A stretch of DNA of 64,000 nucleotides from the NCBI RefSeq assembly GCF_021018805.1, contig NC_086257.1, positions 16,302,693 through 16,366,692 of the forward strand. Reading direction: 5' to 3'. Source of the stretch: Prinia subflava (lineage: Eukaryota > Chordata > Aves > Passeriformes > Cisticolidae). The position numbers and the translations under genes were made by a program. How positions within the stretch are numbered: the first letter of the stretch is position 1; every line of letters begins with the position of its first letter. Shown in pieces: positions 43,901-50,865 of this stretch. The notes below the pieces were generated by a model. That model made no database searches. It was not told where the DNA came from and saw nothing but the letters and a program-made list of their open reading frames with translations.

Positions 43901-46900
43901 ACCTATTAGGCAAATACCAAGACCTTCCTAGAAAAGGTATGTCTGAGAAAAGGAGGGCTGAGTTGGGCTCTAGAAGTGGGCACTTCTCTTTCCCTCCTTC
44001 CTTAGCAGTATAAATTGGGAACTTAACTGCACAGAGATGAGGGAATGATGCAAAATCAATTGGAGAGAAGAATGAGACCTTAGTAGTGGCTTTTCTGCTG
44101 CAGTTGTTTTATTTCCACAGGAACAAATGATTGTTCCAGCTGATGAAGGTCAGAGTGGCAGCTGGTCGTGCATTGATATTCCCTGTTGCATTTTGATCAT
44201 GTGAGAATATAACTGTGTTGTGCTTTTTAGCCAATGAAGGCTGAATTTGCAACAGACTTCAGTCTACAATTGTGACTGGCTGAAAAAGCAGGGTTTTTTG
44301 TATTGTGACCATGTCAGATATCATCATGATAAAAAAGAGCTTAAACTCTGTAGGACATTCTTATGTCTCTATTAGCCTTGCTTTTCTGATAATCTCATAA
44401 AAATGGCCAAAAGTCCCAGTGTATTCTTGGAGAAAATGGTTTAATTCATCTTTATATGTTCAAGTCCTGTCTTATTTCCTGGTTGATTTTTCAAATCACA
44501 GTGTCAATCTGTTGTGCACTTTTTTATAGACAACTATTTCAGTTTTTCCAAGTAAGCAGTTTTCTTTCCTCTCAATGCAAATGTAGGTTTTTTGTGTGAG
44601 TTTGTTTTGGGGTTGGGTATTTTTGTTTGGTTGGGTTTTGTTTTGTTTTTTCTTTGAGCACACCTTGTTATCAGTGAATCCTTCACCAAATGCTGAACAG
44701 CATTTCCCATGATAGATTTTGCTGCTTCTTTCTTAAACTCATCAACTTTTAAAGGATAACAAATAGGAGTTTTAGGAGTTATCCCGAGGATCAGTTATTT
44801 TCTGTTGATCTTAACCTATTTATTAATGAAGTGGTTCTGTGGTACTTGAACACAGGGAGAGCCAGATCTGCTCTGCATCCTCTCAGAAAAACAACAGAAT
44901 TTTTTCAACTTAACAGTTTTTCTACTAGCCTGTTTCCTTTCCTGAAGAGTTTGTACGGATGTGAACCATTTTGTGTGAGATCTCTTTCCTTGGTAAGGTG
45001 ATGTGGTTACTGCCCTGAAACTGTGGGGATGACTGAATGGCTGTAAAAACACTTTTTAGTGTATGGAAATACAGATCCAAGGTTGTGTTATCTGGTGTTG
45101 AATAAGGAAGGAAAAAACCCTCATTTGTGGCTCAAAAACTGCCTTGAGGCTAGTGAATCTTTCTTTTTAATCTGCCTAAGAACGTCATAGTACACACAAG
45201 ATTATGAAGAGCACCAGTAAATTGAAAGCCCAATTCACTTGAACTAACTCCCAAAGTGAGTTAAATGACAAAAAAAAGCAATAACAATGACACTGCTATA
45301 GGGAGATAAAGATGTTTAAATATCTCTGTGGTCCACGCCTTGAGGTTTTATGGAGCCAGTCTTATTTTTTGGTGTTGTTTTACCAGTCTGTTTCTGCTGC
45401 CATCTGCCACCTCCTCCTTTGAAGCTGAGACAAGTGTTAACACTTGTAATACTCACAGGTAGAGGGCTGCAGTGATGGTTCTTAGCAGAGCACTTAGCAC
45501 GTCTCTGCTCGTAACAGTTAGCGTTATACATATGCAAAATACAGACAAAAATGCCATTTAAAATACAAAAGGAACACTCAAATCTCCCTGCAAGGTGAAG
45601 CAGAGCTATGGAAGGGCTAATCAGCACTGACTCAGCAGCATTCCCAGGGGAGGAGGGGAGATTAAATATCTTGAAAATCCTCCTAATCACCCCTTCTGAT
45701 GGTCACAAAGGGTTCTTTTCATGGAGCTAATAACACGGGGACTTTCTATTTTAATCGCCGATTTTTAGACAGCACCTATTTTTTCGATGTCCTGCCTTTG
45801 GCTCTCTTATTTCCCTTTTTAAATATGATGAAGTTTTCATGTAGCTGTTACTTTAGTTTAACCTTTTCACCTTTGAAGAGAGAATCGATTTATTAGTGCA
45901 AATACAAATTTAGATTCAGAATTATTTTAGAGACTTGCTACTTCCTGGTAGCCTCCATTTTTGTAACTAGGAAAAACTATATTTATGCTGGGGCAAGGAA
46001 GGACAGTGTATCATCACACAGTTATTGACTACATTTTAAAGAATGGTATTTTTGCAGCAGACTGTGAAATAGCAGCACCTGTTTTATGTTCTCAGTGTGA
46101 AAAAGGAACCTGTGTGTTTAGGGAATTTATTTTATAGATGCCATCACAGCTTTTTGCTCTTTTGACAAAGCCTTCAGGGAGTTCTACAAATCTTATCTCA
46201 GACAGGAGCCAGGGAGGCTGCCTATGTCTGACAAGATTGACCTATACCTGGAAGAAATTGTGGTGTCTGTGCCCTGAAAGGATGTGCTCCTGTGCTGTAG
46301 CATATCTGTGTATTTTTTTGCACCCCAGAATGAGTCACTGGATGTGACAAACACAACAGAAAACAAGCTAAAGATCAGTTACTGGTTTGCAGGGGATTTA
46401 ACTGAACCTGTTATTGTGTGAAGAGTGAGGTTTGAGTAGGGTGGACATGTGGATAGAGCCAGGTTAGAGCTGTGCAGTGAGCACATGTCCCAGGCAGTAC
46501 CTGTGATGCCACGTTCCTTTCCATTTGCAGTCTCCCTGCAGATTTCGCTCCGTTGCAGACTCACTGTGCATACTCCTGCATGCACTGCTAATCCTTTCCC
46601 TCTCCTCCTCCAGCGAGTTTGCCTTAGCCTTCACCAGCAAACCCAAGATCCCTCGCACTCCTGATGGCCAGAGCAGCAGCCCTAGAAAGGGAAAGGTCCC
46701 AGGCATTGCTCCTCAGTTCTCTCAGTCTGGACCCCACAAAAAAGCCATCCAAGCTCCTCAGGATCATCCACAAGCAGCAGACAGAGTAAGTAGAACATGT
46801 CATCGTTCTGTTTGTCATTCCTTGGGGTGGGAAAGGAGGGAGCGTTGTAGGAACTCTTCAGGAATGAAGTCGTAGGCTACAAATGTGCCAGGAGTATATG

Positions 46901-49900
46901 ACATTGTACTTGTCATCTGCAGGGTGTACAACCATGTAATTATATCCTGCTGAACACTGCTCCTATTTCCATGCTTTTTCCTATCTCTGGGTGGAGAAAA
47001 GTGGCCCAGAATCTCAGAAGTTTTTGGGGAAGCTTATGAGTCTCACACCTTCTCTAGATGTCATCAGAGTTTTTCCTTTTCTTTAGACATTTGTTCATCC
47101 CACTGTGTAACTTGAAGTCGGATCCCTGGGTGTGTCTACACTGCAGCTGAATGTAGAGCAGATGTCAGGCAGCTCAGGAGATGGCTCAGGGCAGCTTGGT
47201 AAGCAGAGAGCCAAGTGTGCTGCTTGTGGCAGTCTCCTTTCTGCTGGAGACCCCTACTCTAGAACCTCATGGCCGTGCTGTGGCCAGCAAAAGTTTATCA
47301 AAAGTACTTCATCCGTGGGGGGGTTAAAAAGAGAGGGTGGCTAGGAAAAGCTGGATTCAAATACAACTTTGTGTCCATCATCAGTGAAAATGGCAAGAGC
47401 AAATGCATCATAACAAGTTAATGATGATTATTTGACCACAATGTAAGCTCAGCTCTATGCTTTAGCTCTAACTGTTACCTTGAAATATTTGACCAAAACA
47501 TAGTAAGTCAATACCTTTCCAAGAAGCTTGAAATGTGTGAATATCATTAGCTACTCATTACAGATATGGAAAATGAAATTAAGAGAATTTAAATAACCCA
47601 CTAAATCAGTAACAGAGCTGAAAAGAGCATTTTGAGCCTTCTGTGTTGCTCATTCATTGTTCCACGCAGTTTCATGTCCAGAGAGGTGGTGTGGTTTCGT
47701 TCAGGTACAGGTGAGGCATTGGAAGGGAATGTTCTTGGTGGTGAAAGGAGGTTTTGACCTGCAGGCTCCCTGCTTCAACACTCCCGTGCTGAAGTAATGC
47801 AGCTCTTTCAGCCTTACCTTTGTTGCATGTGCCCCGAGTTTTACCTCTGACATCAGTGCTCTCTGTTTCCTGTGACAGCAGCACTGTTCTGCCCTGACTG
47901 GATGTGGTGTTAACACCCAGGAGTCTGTCCCTGGTTCCTGTTTCGGTTCATTTCCAAAGGCATTGGTCCATGGAAAAGAAGCCCTAGTGAGGAAGGGAAA
48001 AGCACAGGGTGTGTGTGTGCATGCACAAAAAATCTTCTGCATGTTCGAGTTTCTCCAGGGCAGTTTCACACTCCTGGCAAGAGTGTCCTAGGAAAGATTG
48101 ACCAGGGTTGCTTTCAGGAGGCTCTGGAGCAAGATCCATTTCCAGTGGCACAATGTTAAATGTATTTTATTTTTAAATTGTTTTAAAATAGATTACTTGG
48201 GGTTCTCTGTGGATTCAGTATATGTGATCCGTTACTCCAGATACTTGAGCTCTTCTAACTTTTATTGTTTTATTTGTTTTACATATACCTCTTCTCTTTG
48301 CTGGGAATGTATGCTGAATGTATAAAAGGCATCCCAACTTGCTATGTGTCCATTTACCATTTCTCCCAATTTTTTGCTTGGGATTTCAGGTTATCATTTT
48401 CTATCTATCATCCAAGTGTGCCACAAGACAGTGTCAGCAAGTGAATGTTAAACTCTTCCTGCTAAAAATAGCAAATAAATTATTTTGCAAACAACTAATC
48501 TTCCACTCACTCTGTGTACATGTATCTAGCCTTGTCTGCTGTCAAAGAGCACCTATTAGTTCTTGTCCATCCTGCAGGGGTTTTCACACAGGTGTTTATA
48601 GGTGGGAAGAGTTACATGAACGTTGTAAGGACCAGATTTTTAAAGGACTAAAAAGGGTTTTGAGCACCTATGCTGGAACTTGAGGTTCTCATAGGTAATT
48701 CTCAGCTGTTACTTAAAGATGCTGAAGCAAGTGAGCCCCTAATGTTTCCCTAGTAAAGCTCTGTGCTTACTGCTCCTTTAATTTCCTTGCTGACTCATCT
48801 GTAGGTCAAAAATGGTATCAGATGCACAGATACCAGCAATCAGTAGATTCCAGCATTGCTGCCTCCCATTTGCCTGCTGCATAGGTATGTAGGACTTTAC
48901 ATATCAAGAGACTGTTCCAGTGGGAGACAAATTTGTGGGTTTCTTGGTATTTCCAGAGAAATGCAAGCTTTTATAGCTGTGGACATGATGAGAAAAAGAT
49001 GACTTTCTGATTTTACTTGATGCATTCACTTAATTTAGAGGCACATTTTTAGCTTGATTTCAGTATTTATTACAGGTGTATTTTCTGGAAACAAGTTGAT
49101 TTTATGTAAACCTACCTGAACTAGCTGGACCGCCCCTCTTGGAGCAGGGAGTGTGTGGAATGCCTGAGGAATGCAGAGGGAGCCCAGGTACTTAGTGCAG
49201 CTCCAGGCCTGGGGCCAGATTCCTGCCCCAGATGCAGCCCCTGCTGTCAGCTGAACTCTGGAGCAAGAGCAAGCTCCTCCAAATAAAACCAGCCATGCTG
49301 GGATCCGCTGTGATTTCCACTTCCAGGCTGGCACAGGGATGACACTGGCAGCATGGCTGGAATATAGGGATCCACAGGGAGCACAGGCACCTCCAGATTT
49401 AGACCTTTTCAACTGTGCTCCCTGTGGACCTTGTTGTGTGCTTTAATCCACTCCAATCCTTATTCTCTGTCTGTTGCAGGCACTCTGCATGGGCATGCTG
49501 AAGCTGTTTGCAGTGTACCAAGTTCTGTCTAAGGCACATTGGAGTTAGGGCAGTTCAAAAATCTGTGCCAGAAGAATGGGGAATGTTTTTTGTCAGGAGT
49601 GCAACTGGGCCCTGGTGACCTCCTTTCAGTTCTTCCAATATCCCCTGAAAAGGGGTTGCCACAAATACATTCTGCAGTTTTAAGTTCCAGCATCACGAGT
49701 TAAAGTGCCTTTCTGCATGTTTTTTGCAATGTTTGTGTCCCTGTACAAGTTGAACAAGTGTTGCCCTCGGGCAGCTTCTGTCTTGTAATAAATCCTGCTG
49801 TCAGCTGACAGACCCTTTCTCGATGTTTTTCTGCAGGCAGCCAGTCCTACAGGAAGTGAGAACAGTTCCTTTCCTCGAGAATCACCTGTCACATTGTTGA

Positions 49901-49923
49901 AGGACAGAGCCAGCTTCCTGTAA
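1850..49923 (+). CDS. ARMC9: ARMC9 gene (LisH and armadillo repeat-containing protein 9), 3' portion, 20 coding exons
   Basis: This is the coding span of ARMC9, entered from an internal exon. Twenty exons with AG/GT borders and matching phases encode about 669 residues, which align with the human protein from about residue 169 to its end. Diagnostic stretches are [42 protein letters not shown] and [10 protein letters not shown]. From established knowledge, ARMC9 is a centriole/basal-body and ciliary protein. It works with TOGARAM1 in cilium stability and Hedgehog signalling, and its loss causes a form of Joubert syndrome. The N-terminal LisH domain, start codon and promoter are outside the window to the left. 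Within the window the order is coiled coil, armadillo-like helical core, acidic linker and low-complexity tail. The tail diverges from human, but the core is strongly conserved and no exon is broken, so the gene looks functional. The C-terminal frame depends on which last-exon acceptor is used. Confidence 0.96.
1943..2524 (+). other. ARMC9: ARMC9 intron
   Basis: This is a short intron between exon a and the 25-nt microexon. It ends in a pyrimidine-rich stretch leading to CAACAG. I see no repeats or other features. Confidence 0.8.
2525..2549 (+). CDS. ARMC9: ARMC9 25-nt microexon
   Basis: This 25-nt exon encodes KDSGQCNK plus the first base of the next codon (E), matching human KENGQSNKE. It starts in phase 0 and ends in phase 1, which is exactly what the flanking exons require. 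The acceptor is a C/T-rich tract ending in CAACAG, and the donor is AAAG|GTAAAT. It is too short for ordinary ORF finding. Confidence 0.92.
2550..7558 (+). other. ARMC9: ARMC9 intron (5.0 kb)
   Basis: This is AT-rich intronic DNA. It contains a T/G low-complexity tract at about 3448-3496 made of TTTTG/TTTAT-type units. Near its 3' end is an 18-nt exon-like segment at 7228-7245, listed separately. I see no other gene or transposon. Confidence 0.75.
7228..7245 (+). other. ARMC9: Candidate in-frame 18-nt cassette microexon in ARMC9
   Basis: A T-rich acceptor (GTTTATTTTCAG) is followed 18 nt later by a near-consensus donor, AAAA|GTAAGC. If included between the 25-nt microexon and the coiled-coil exon, it would insert TEDIKK and keep the frame open. 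I know of no matching human segment, so this may be chance. Confidence 0.2.
7559..7716 (+). CDS. ARMC9: ARMC9 coding exon c, coiled-coil region
   Basis: This exon runs from phase 1 to phase 0 and is 158 nt long. After completing the split Glu codon it encodes [20 protein letters not shown] and continues through [19 protein letters not shown]. Human has LQQLHQQLVEAERR and [20 protein letters not shown] here. The heptad-like Leu/Gln/Glu pattern fits the annotated coiled coil of ARMC9. The acceptor is CTCTTGACAG and the donor ATG|GTAAGA. Confidence 0.95.
7717..9473 (+). other. ARMC9: ARMC9 intron
   Basis: This is a 1.8-kb intron. It contains a perfect 10-bp inverted repeat at 7950-7980 (see findings). 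Otherwise it is unremarkable AT-rich sequence. Confidence 0.75.
9474..9572 (+). CDS. ARMC9: ARMC9 coding exon d (33 codons)
   Basis: This exon is phase 0 to phase 0. It starts with [20 protein letters not shown] and ends with NIDFTRPGT, matching human [20 protein letters not shown] and SVDFTRPGT. The acceptor is TTCTTAATTTTTAG and the donor is ACT|GTAAGT, a consensus site. Confidence 0.95.
15550..15585 (+). other. ARMC9: Candidate in-frame 36-nt cassette exon in ARMC9
   Basis: A T-rich tract ending in CCTATAAAG is followed after 36 nt by a perfect consensus donor (TAT|GTAAGT). The flanking exons meet in phase 0, so inclusion would add [12 protein letters not shown] without a frameshift or stop. 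The human protein has no such insert that I recall. It could be a lineage-specific alternative exon or a chance pair of splice-like sites. Confidence 0.25.
18235..18365 (-). repeat. Ancient MIR-like (CORE-SINE) relic
   Basis: On the + strand the segment holds TTTTCAGATGAGAAAAATTG followed by AGGCCCAGAGACAGG, then a diverged GGCTCAATCAGGACTAGAAG and a tail resembling the tRNA-like head. These match in order the reverse complement of the MIR SINE consensus as I remember it. The element is heavily mutated, as expected of an early-amniote insertion. It lies deep in an intron. Confidence 0.6.
20671..20705 (+). CDS. ARMC9: ARMC9 coding exon e (35 nt)
   Basis: This short exon encodes [11 protein letters not shown] plus two bases of a Met codon, matching human ASTMLRASLAP. 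It starts in phase 0 and ends in phase 2. The acceptor follows a long T-rich tract ending in GATCCAG, and the donor is TCTAT|GTAAGT. Confidence 0.94.
20706..21447 (+). other. ARMC9: ARMC9 intron
   Basis: This is a 0.7-kb intron with no recognisable repeat. It ends in CATTTGCATTTAG. Confidence 0.8.
21448..21559 (+). CDS. ARMC9: ARMC9 coding exon f (start of armadillo-like core)
   Basis: This exon completes the split Met codon and encodes [20 protein letters not shown] followed by [17 protein letters not shown]. Human has [20 protein letters not shown] and LGSDRLKAFLLQALRW, so it is almost identical. It runs from phase 2 to phase 0 and has a consensus donor, TGG|GTAAGG. Confidence 0.96.
21560..22477 (+). 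other. ARMC9: ARMC9 intron
   Basis: This is a 0.9-kb intron. Nothing recognisable is seen apart from the T-rich acceptor region at its end. Confidence 0.8.
22478..22570 (+). CDS. ARMC9: ARMC9 coding exon g (31 codons)
   Basis: This exon is phase 0 to phase 0. It encodes [20 protein letters not shown] and [11 protein letters not shown], matching human [20 protein letters not shown] and NDLLDCYSHNQ. The acceptor is TTATTTTAG and the donor CAG|GTCAGC. It is part of the armadillo-like helical region. Confidence 0.96.
22571..23837 (+). other. ARMC9: ARMC9 intron
   Basis: This 1.3-kb intron contains a short GTG trinucleotide run (about 23378-23394) and a run of nine or so G at about 23502. No gene-like content is seen. 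Confidence 0.8.
23838..23928 (+). CDS. ARMC9: ARMC9 coding exon h
   Basis: This exon runs from phase 0 to phase 1. It encodes [20 protein letters not shown] followed by [11 protein letters not shown], matching human [20 protein letters not shown] and [11 protein letters not shown]. The block is one of the most conserved in the family and lies in the armadillo-like core. The acceptor is TTTGTTTTTCAG and the donor GAAG|GTAAAA. Confidence 0.97.
23929..24788 (+). other. ARMC9: ARMC9 intron
   Basis: This is a 0.9-kb intron without recognisable repeats. Open frames of 116-131 residues overlap it and the next exon, and are read-through of the exon. Confidence 0.8.
24789..24912 (+). CDS. ARMC9: ARMC9 coding exon i
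   Basis: This exon completes a split Gly codon and encodes [20 protein letters not shown], then [20 protein letters not shown]. Human has [20 protein letters not shown] and [20 protein letters not shown]. It ends in phase 2 (AG|G, Arg). The donor is CTCAG|GTGATG and the acceptor follows TTTTTGCACCAG. Confidence 0.96.
24913..26408 (+). other. ARMC9: ARMC9 intron
   Basis: This 1.5-kb intron contains a run of 12 G at about 26285-26296, shortly before the next exon, and a short C-run at about 26158. Both could be unstable or poorly sequenced. No other feature is seen. Confidence 0.8.
26409..26548 (+). CDS. ARMC9: ARMC9 coding exon j
   Basis: This exon encodes [20 protein letters not shown], then [20 protein letters not shown] and LCLRSA, ending in phase 1 of a Gly codon. 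Human has [20 protein letters not shown] and [20 protein letters not shown]. This is a core armadillo-like segment. The acceptor is TTTTTTGATCCTAG and the donor GCAG|GTGTCT. Confidence 0.97.
26549..27346 (+). other. ARMC9: ARMC9 intron
   Basis: This is a 0.8-kb intron with nothing recognisable beyond the acceptor tract TATTCTGCCTTTGCAG. Confidence 0.8.
27347..27423 (+). CDS. ARMC9: ARMC9 coding exon k
   Basis: This exon completes the split Gly codon and encodes [20 protein letters not shown] followed by HENPK, matching human [20 protein letters not shown] and HENHE. It is less conserved than its neighbours but keeps the helical leucine pattern. It ends in phase 0 with donor AAG|GTATTT. Confidence 0.95.
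27424..28117 (+). other. ARMC9: ARMC9 intron
   Basis: This is a 0.7-kb AT-rich intron with nothing recognisable. Confidence 0.8.
28118..28192 (+). CDS. ARMC9: ARMC9 coding exon l (25 codons)
   Basis: This exon is phase 0 to phase 0. It encodes [20 protein letters not shown] and EAKEM, matching human [20 protein letters not shown] and EARAM. The acceptor is TCTTCCTCTTAG and the donor ATG|GTAAGA. Confidence 0.96.
28193..29252 (+). other. ARMC9: ARMC9 intron
   Basis: This is a 1.1-kb intron. A 160-residue open frame on the minus strand crosses it (28002-28484) but matches nothing and overlaps the coding exon, so it is taken as chance. Confidence 0.8.
29253..29343 (+). CDS. ARMC9: ARMC9 coding exon m (end of armadillo-like core)
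   Basis: This exon runs from phase 0 to phase 1. It encodes [20 protein letters not shown] followed by [10 protein letters not shown], matching human [20 protein letters not shown] and IEFIIKQLNS. The acceptor is GCTACATGCAG and the donor TTCAG|GTCAGA. It closes the conserved helical core. Confidence 0.96.
29344..30325 (+). other. ARMC9: ARMC9 intron
   Basis: This is a 1.0-kb AT-rich intron with no recognisable repeat. Confidence 0.8.
30326..30387 (+). CDS. ARMC9: ARMC9 coding exon n, acidic linker
   Basis: This exon completes a Glu codon and encodes EPFNENIV followed by [12 protein letters not shown]. Human has an equivalent acidic run, SDDDEDEDDEE. It contains a short GAT trinucleotide run. 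It ends in phase 0 with donor GAA|GTAAGT. The segment probably forms a flexible negatively charged linker between the armadillo core and the tail. Confidence 0.95.
30388..34435 (+). other. ARMC9: ARMC9 intron (4.0 kb)
   Basis: This intron is largely AT-rich. A segment at about 33195-33490 is less AT-rich and looks like possible constrained non-coding sequence (see findings). A mixed A/C-run and G-run tract lies at about 33530-33670. No transposon or exon was recognised. Confidence 0.75.
34436..34540 (+). CDS. ARMC9: ARMC9 coding exon o (35 codons)
   Basis: This exon is phase 0 to phase 0. It encodes [19 protein letters not shown] followed by [16 protein letters not shown]. The second half is identical to human in my recollection, which suggests a functional motif. 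The acceptor is CTTGTTGCCTTGCAG and the donor GGA|GTGAGT. Confidence 0.97.
34541..35669 (+). other. ARMC9: ARMC9 intron with a CR1 insertion
   Basis: This is a 1.1-kb intron, about 40% of which is a CR1 3' end (listed separately). The CR1 ends roughly 200 bp before the next exon. Confidence 0.8.
35036..35470 (+). mobile_element. CR1 LINE, 3' end fragment, sense to ARMC9
   Basis: The segment follows the well-known CR1 3' consensus in order: GGCTGGAGTACCTCTCCTGT, TTCAGCCTGGAGAAGAGAAG, a stretch with GGACAAGGGGAAATG, TTGCCCAGAGAAGCTGTGG, CTGGCCATGGCAGGGGGTTG, and finally CCAACCCAAGCCATTCTATT with a decayed octamer tail. It is 5'-truncated, as CR1 copies usually are. It has no open reverse-transcriptase frame and carries many point changes and a small internal deletion, so it is old and inactive. 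Confidence 0.92.
35670..35785 (+). CDS. ARMC9: ARMC9 coding exon p
   Basis: This exon runs from phase 0 to phase 2. It encodes [19 protein letters not shown], then [19 protein letters not shown] and two bases of a Met codon. Human has IMTNTGKTRRKGLANVQWS and [19 protein letters not shown]. The basic KTKKK patch and the [10 protein letters not shown] motif are both conserved. The acceptor is TTTCCTGTGTATCAG and the donor CCAAT|GTAAGT. Confidence 0.96.
35786..38850 (+). other. ARMC9: ARMC9 intron (3.1 kb)
   Basis: This is AT-rich intron with TA/TAA-rich short tracts at about 36067-36090 and 37727-37751. No transposon or exon was recognised. It ends with TTTCTCCTTCAG. Confidence 0.75.
38851..38975 (+). 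CDS. ARMC9: ARMC9 coding exon q, divergent tail
   Basis: This exon completes the Met codon and encodes [20 protein letters not shown], then [20 protein letters not shown] and S, ending in phase 1. The Ser/Pro/Gly-rich composition suggests disorder. It has little residue-level identity to the human tail, so the call rests on phase, splice sites (TTTCTCCTTCAG; CTCAT|GTAAGG) and position. Confidence 0.88.
38976..42032 (+). other. ARMC9: ARMC9 intron (3.1 kb)
   Basis: This intron contains a tRNA-like decayed segment on the minus strand (about 39245-39300). A stretch with unusually many retained CpGs at about 39640-40020 may be a constrained non-coding element. The rest is plain intron. Confidence 0.7.
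39245..39300 (-). repeat. tRNA-like / tRNA-derived SINE relic (tentative)
   Basis: Read on the minus strand, the segment includes AGGCCCTGGGTTTGATCC followed by TTGGCATTTCCA. This resembles a tRNA T-arm with B box and an acceptor 3' half. An upstream TTGCAGAGTATCC is a poor A-box candidate placed too close. It is not a functional tRNA and could be a SINE remnant or chance. Confidence 0.3.
42033..42162 (+). CDS. ARMC9: ARMC9 coding exon r, divergent tail
   Basis: This exon completes a Ser codon and encodes [20 protein letters not shown], then [20 protein letters not shown] and SH. It ends in phase 2 (AG|C, Ser). It is weakly similar to human; VNGHSHS sits where human has NGVTTRE. The acceptor is TTTCTTTTTTAAACAG and the donor CACAG|GTATGA. 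Confidence 0.88.
42163..46613 (+). other. ARMC9: ARMC9 intron (4.5 kb)
   Basis: This intron contains a G/T low-complexity tract (TTTTG-type units) at about 44585-44657. A stretch at about 45290-45900 looks like a candidate enhancer (listed separately). No transposon or exon was recognised. Confidence 0.75.
45290..45900 (+). promoter_or_regulatory. Candidate intronic regulatory element
   Basis: This stretch is dense in known transcription-factor-type motifs. They include TGACTCAGCA (45628-45637, a MAF/NF-E2/AP-1 type site), the E-box-like CCATCTGCCACCTCC, TAATCA homeodomain-like cores, TATGCAAAAT (POU-like) and ACCTTTGAAG (TCF-like). It also retains several CpGs in AT-rich surroundings. No conservation data are available to me, so this is only a candidate. 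Confidence 0.3.
46614..46785 (+). CDS. ARMC9: ARMC9 coding exon s, C-terminal region
   Basis: This exon completes a Ser codon and encodes [20 protein letters not shown], a Ser/Pro/Lys/Gln-rich stretch, and finally HPQAADR. The start aligns with human ECASAFTCKPRAPCTPE, which anchors it despite the divergent remainder. It ends in phase 0 with donor ACAGA|GTAAGT. The acceptor follows CCCTCTCCTCCTCCAG. Confidence 0.94.
46786..49811 (+). other. ARMC9: ARMC9 last intron
   Basis: This 3.0-kb intron contains a possible second MIR-like relic at about 47560-47650 and otherwise plain sequence. Its 3' boundary is ambiguous: AG at 49811 or AG at 49836 (see the last exon). Confidence 0.7.
47560..47650 (-). 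repeat. Possible MIR-like SINE relic
   Basis: TTACAGATATGGAAAATGAA is followed by an AAGAGAATTTAAATAACCC-type stretch and GTAACAGAGCTGAAAAGAG. This loosely follows the reverse-complement MIR order (cagatgaggaaactgagg ... taacttgccc ... ggcagagctgg). It is more decayed than the copy near 18.3 kb. Confidence 0.35.
49837..49923 (+). CDS. ARMC9: ARMC9 terminal coding exon (alternative start at 49812)
   Basis: The strongest acceptor is the T-rich TCTCGATGTTTTTCTGCAG. Joined in phase 0 to the preceding exon, it encodes 28 residues beginning [12 protein letters not shown] and ending KDRASFL, with TAA at 49921-49923. An alternative acceptor 25 nt upstream (CAGCTGACAG at 49802-49811) also joins in phase 0. 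It would read [15 protein letters not shown] with stop TGA at 49857-49859, which matches the human end SQSHRK. The exon's location is well supported, but which frame is used is open. Confidence 0.7.
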   Translation, partial: AASPTGSENSSFPRESPVTLLKDRASFL

Positions 49924-50865
49924 TGAGCTTTACTGGTGACCTGCAGAGGAGAGCGAGGTTGTTGACACTGCAGGCCTCGCACGAGGATTCAGGATTATCT
50001 GATGGGATGTGTCTGTGGTCTCTAAAGCTGCCTAAGACAAGGGCCTTGTTATTAGAGTTAGAGGTCTCAGCAGCAGCCCAGGACTGACATGGGAGATGGA
50101 TATTCTCTGATAATTTACTCTGAAGTGACATTGCCACCTCGAGAAGAAACTCTTGCTCTCTGCCTTCTGTGTCAGAGTAACTGGCCTTTGGAAACAGGAT
50201 GTAGGCTCAGCCCAGGAGTCTTACCAAGCAACTGTGTTTTTTACTTATTGCTTGCTGAAGCTGCCAATTGCTTTTTGTAAAATTTTGCCTGTATGACCGG
50301 GCTGAGAGATGTCTGTGTTCAAAGGATCTGCATGAGGAGGGGCAGTGTCTGCCACATGTGCAGAGCCTTCCTGCCCGGAGCAGTCCTGTGTGGGATGAGA
50401 TCTGTATGGCCCCCAGACCCTGAGGAGGAAGGATTTCATCAGCTTCTGGTTGACCTGTAGCAGATGAAAAACACTGTTACAGTGCCCAAGGCAGCAGCCA
50501 TGCTCACCTCTGAGGTCTTTATCTGCAGCAATTACTCCTGTTTCTTCTTTCTGCATTTTTTTTTAAATTCTGCTATTTAACATTTGTGGAATTAAAGATC
50601 TCTTTTTTCCCTGGAATGAAGAGCTTTGCTTCTTCATTCATAGAAGAAACCATGAGAATGTGAACAGATCAGAAGCAACTTTCTCTTTACATGTAACTGT
50701 GCTCCATCTTCTTCGGTCTTTGTTGCTTTTTTTATGTTTTTCACTTCAGAGCAATGACTGTTTATGTCTTTATGGAATTTGTGCTGGTCTTTGGTGCATA
50801 TGAAGTGCTGGCTAGGCAAGAGAGATTAGGAATCCTTCCACTAAATAAAAAGCAGCAGTTAGTTC
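49924..50865 (+). other. ARMC9: ARMC9 3' UTR (predicted)
   Basis: This is sequence between the stop codon and the best poly(A) signal. It has no conserved coding content. The end is estimated 15-20 nt after the AATAAA at 50844. The actual cleavage site cannot be fixed from sequence alone. Confidence 0.55.
50844..50849 (+). other. ARMC9: Polyadenylation signal AATAAA
   Basis: A canonical AATAAA is followed after about 40 nt by a G/T-rich stretch (GCTGTTTGTTGTTCTTTCTC, about 50888-50907), which is the usual layout of a poly(A) site. Other AATAAA copies at 52010 and 52757 could serve longer transcripts. Confidence 0.6.
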
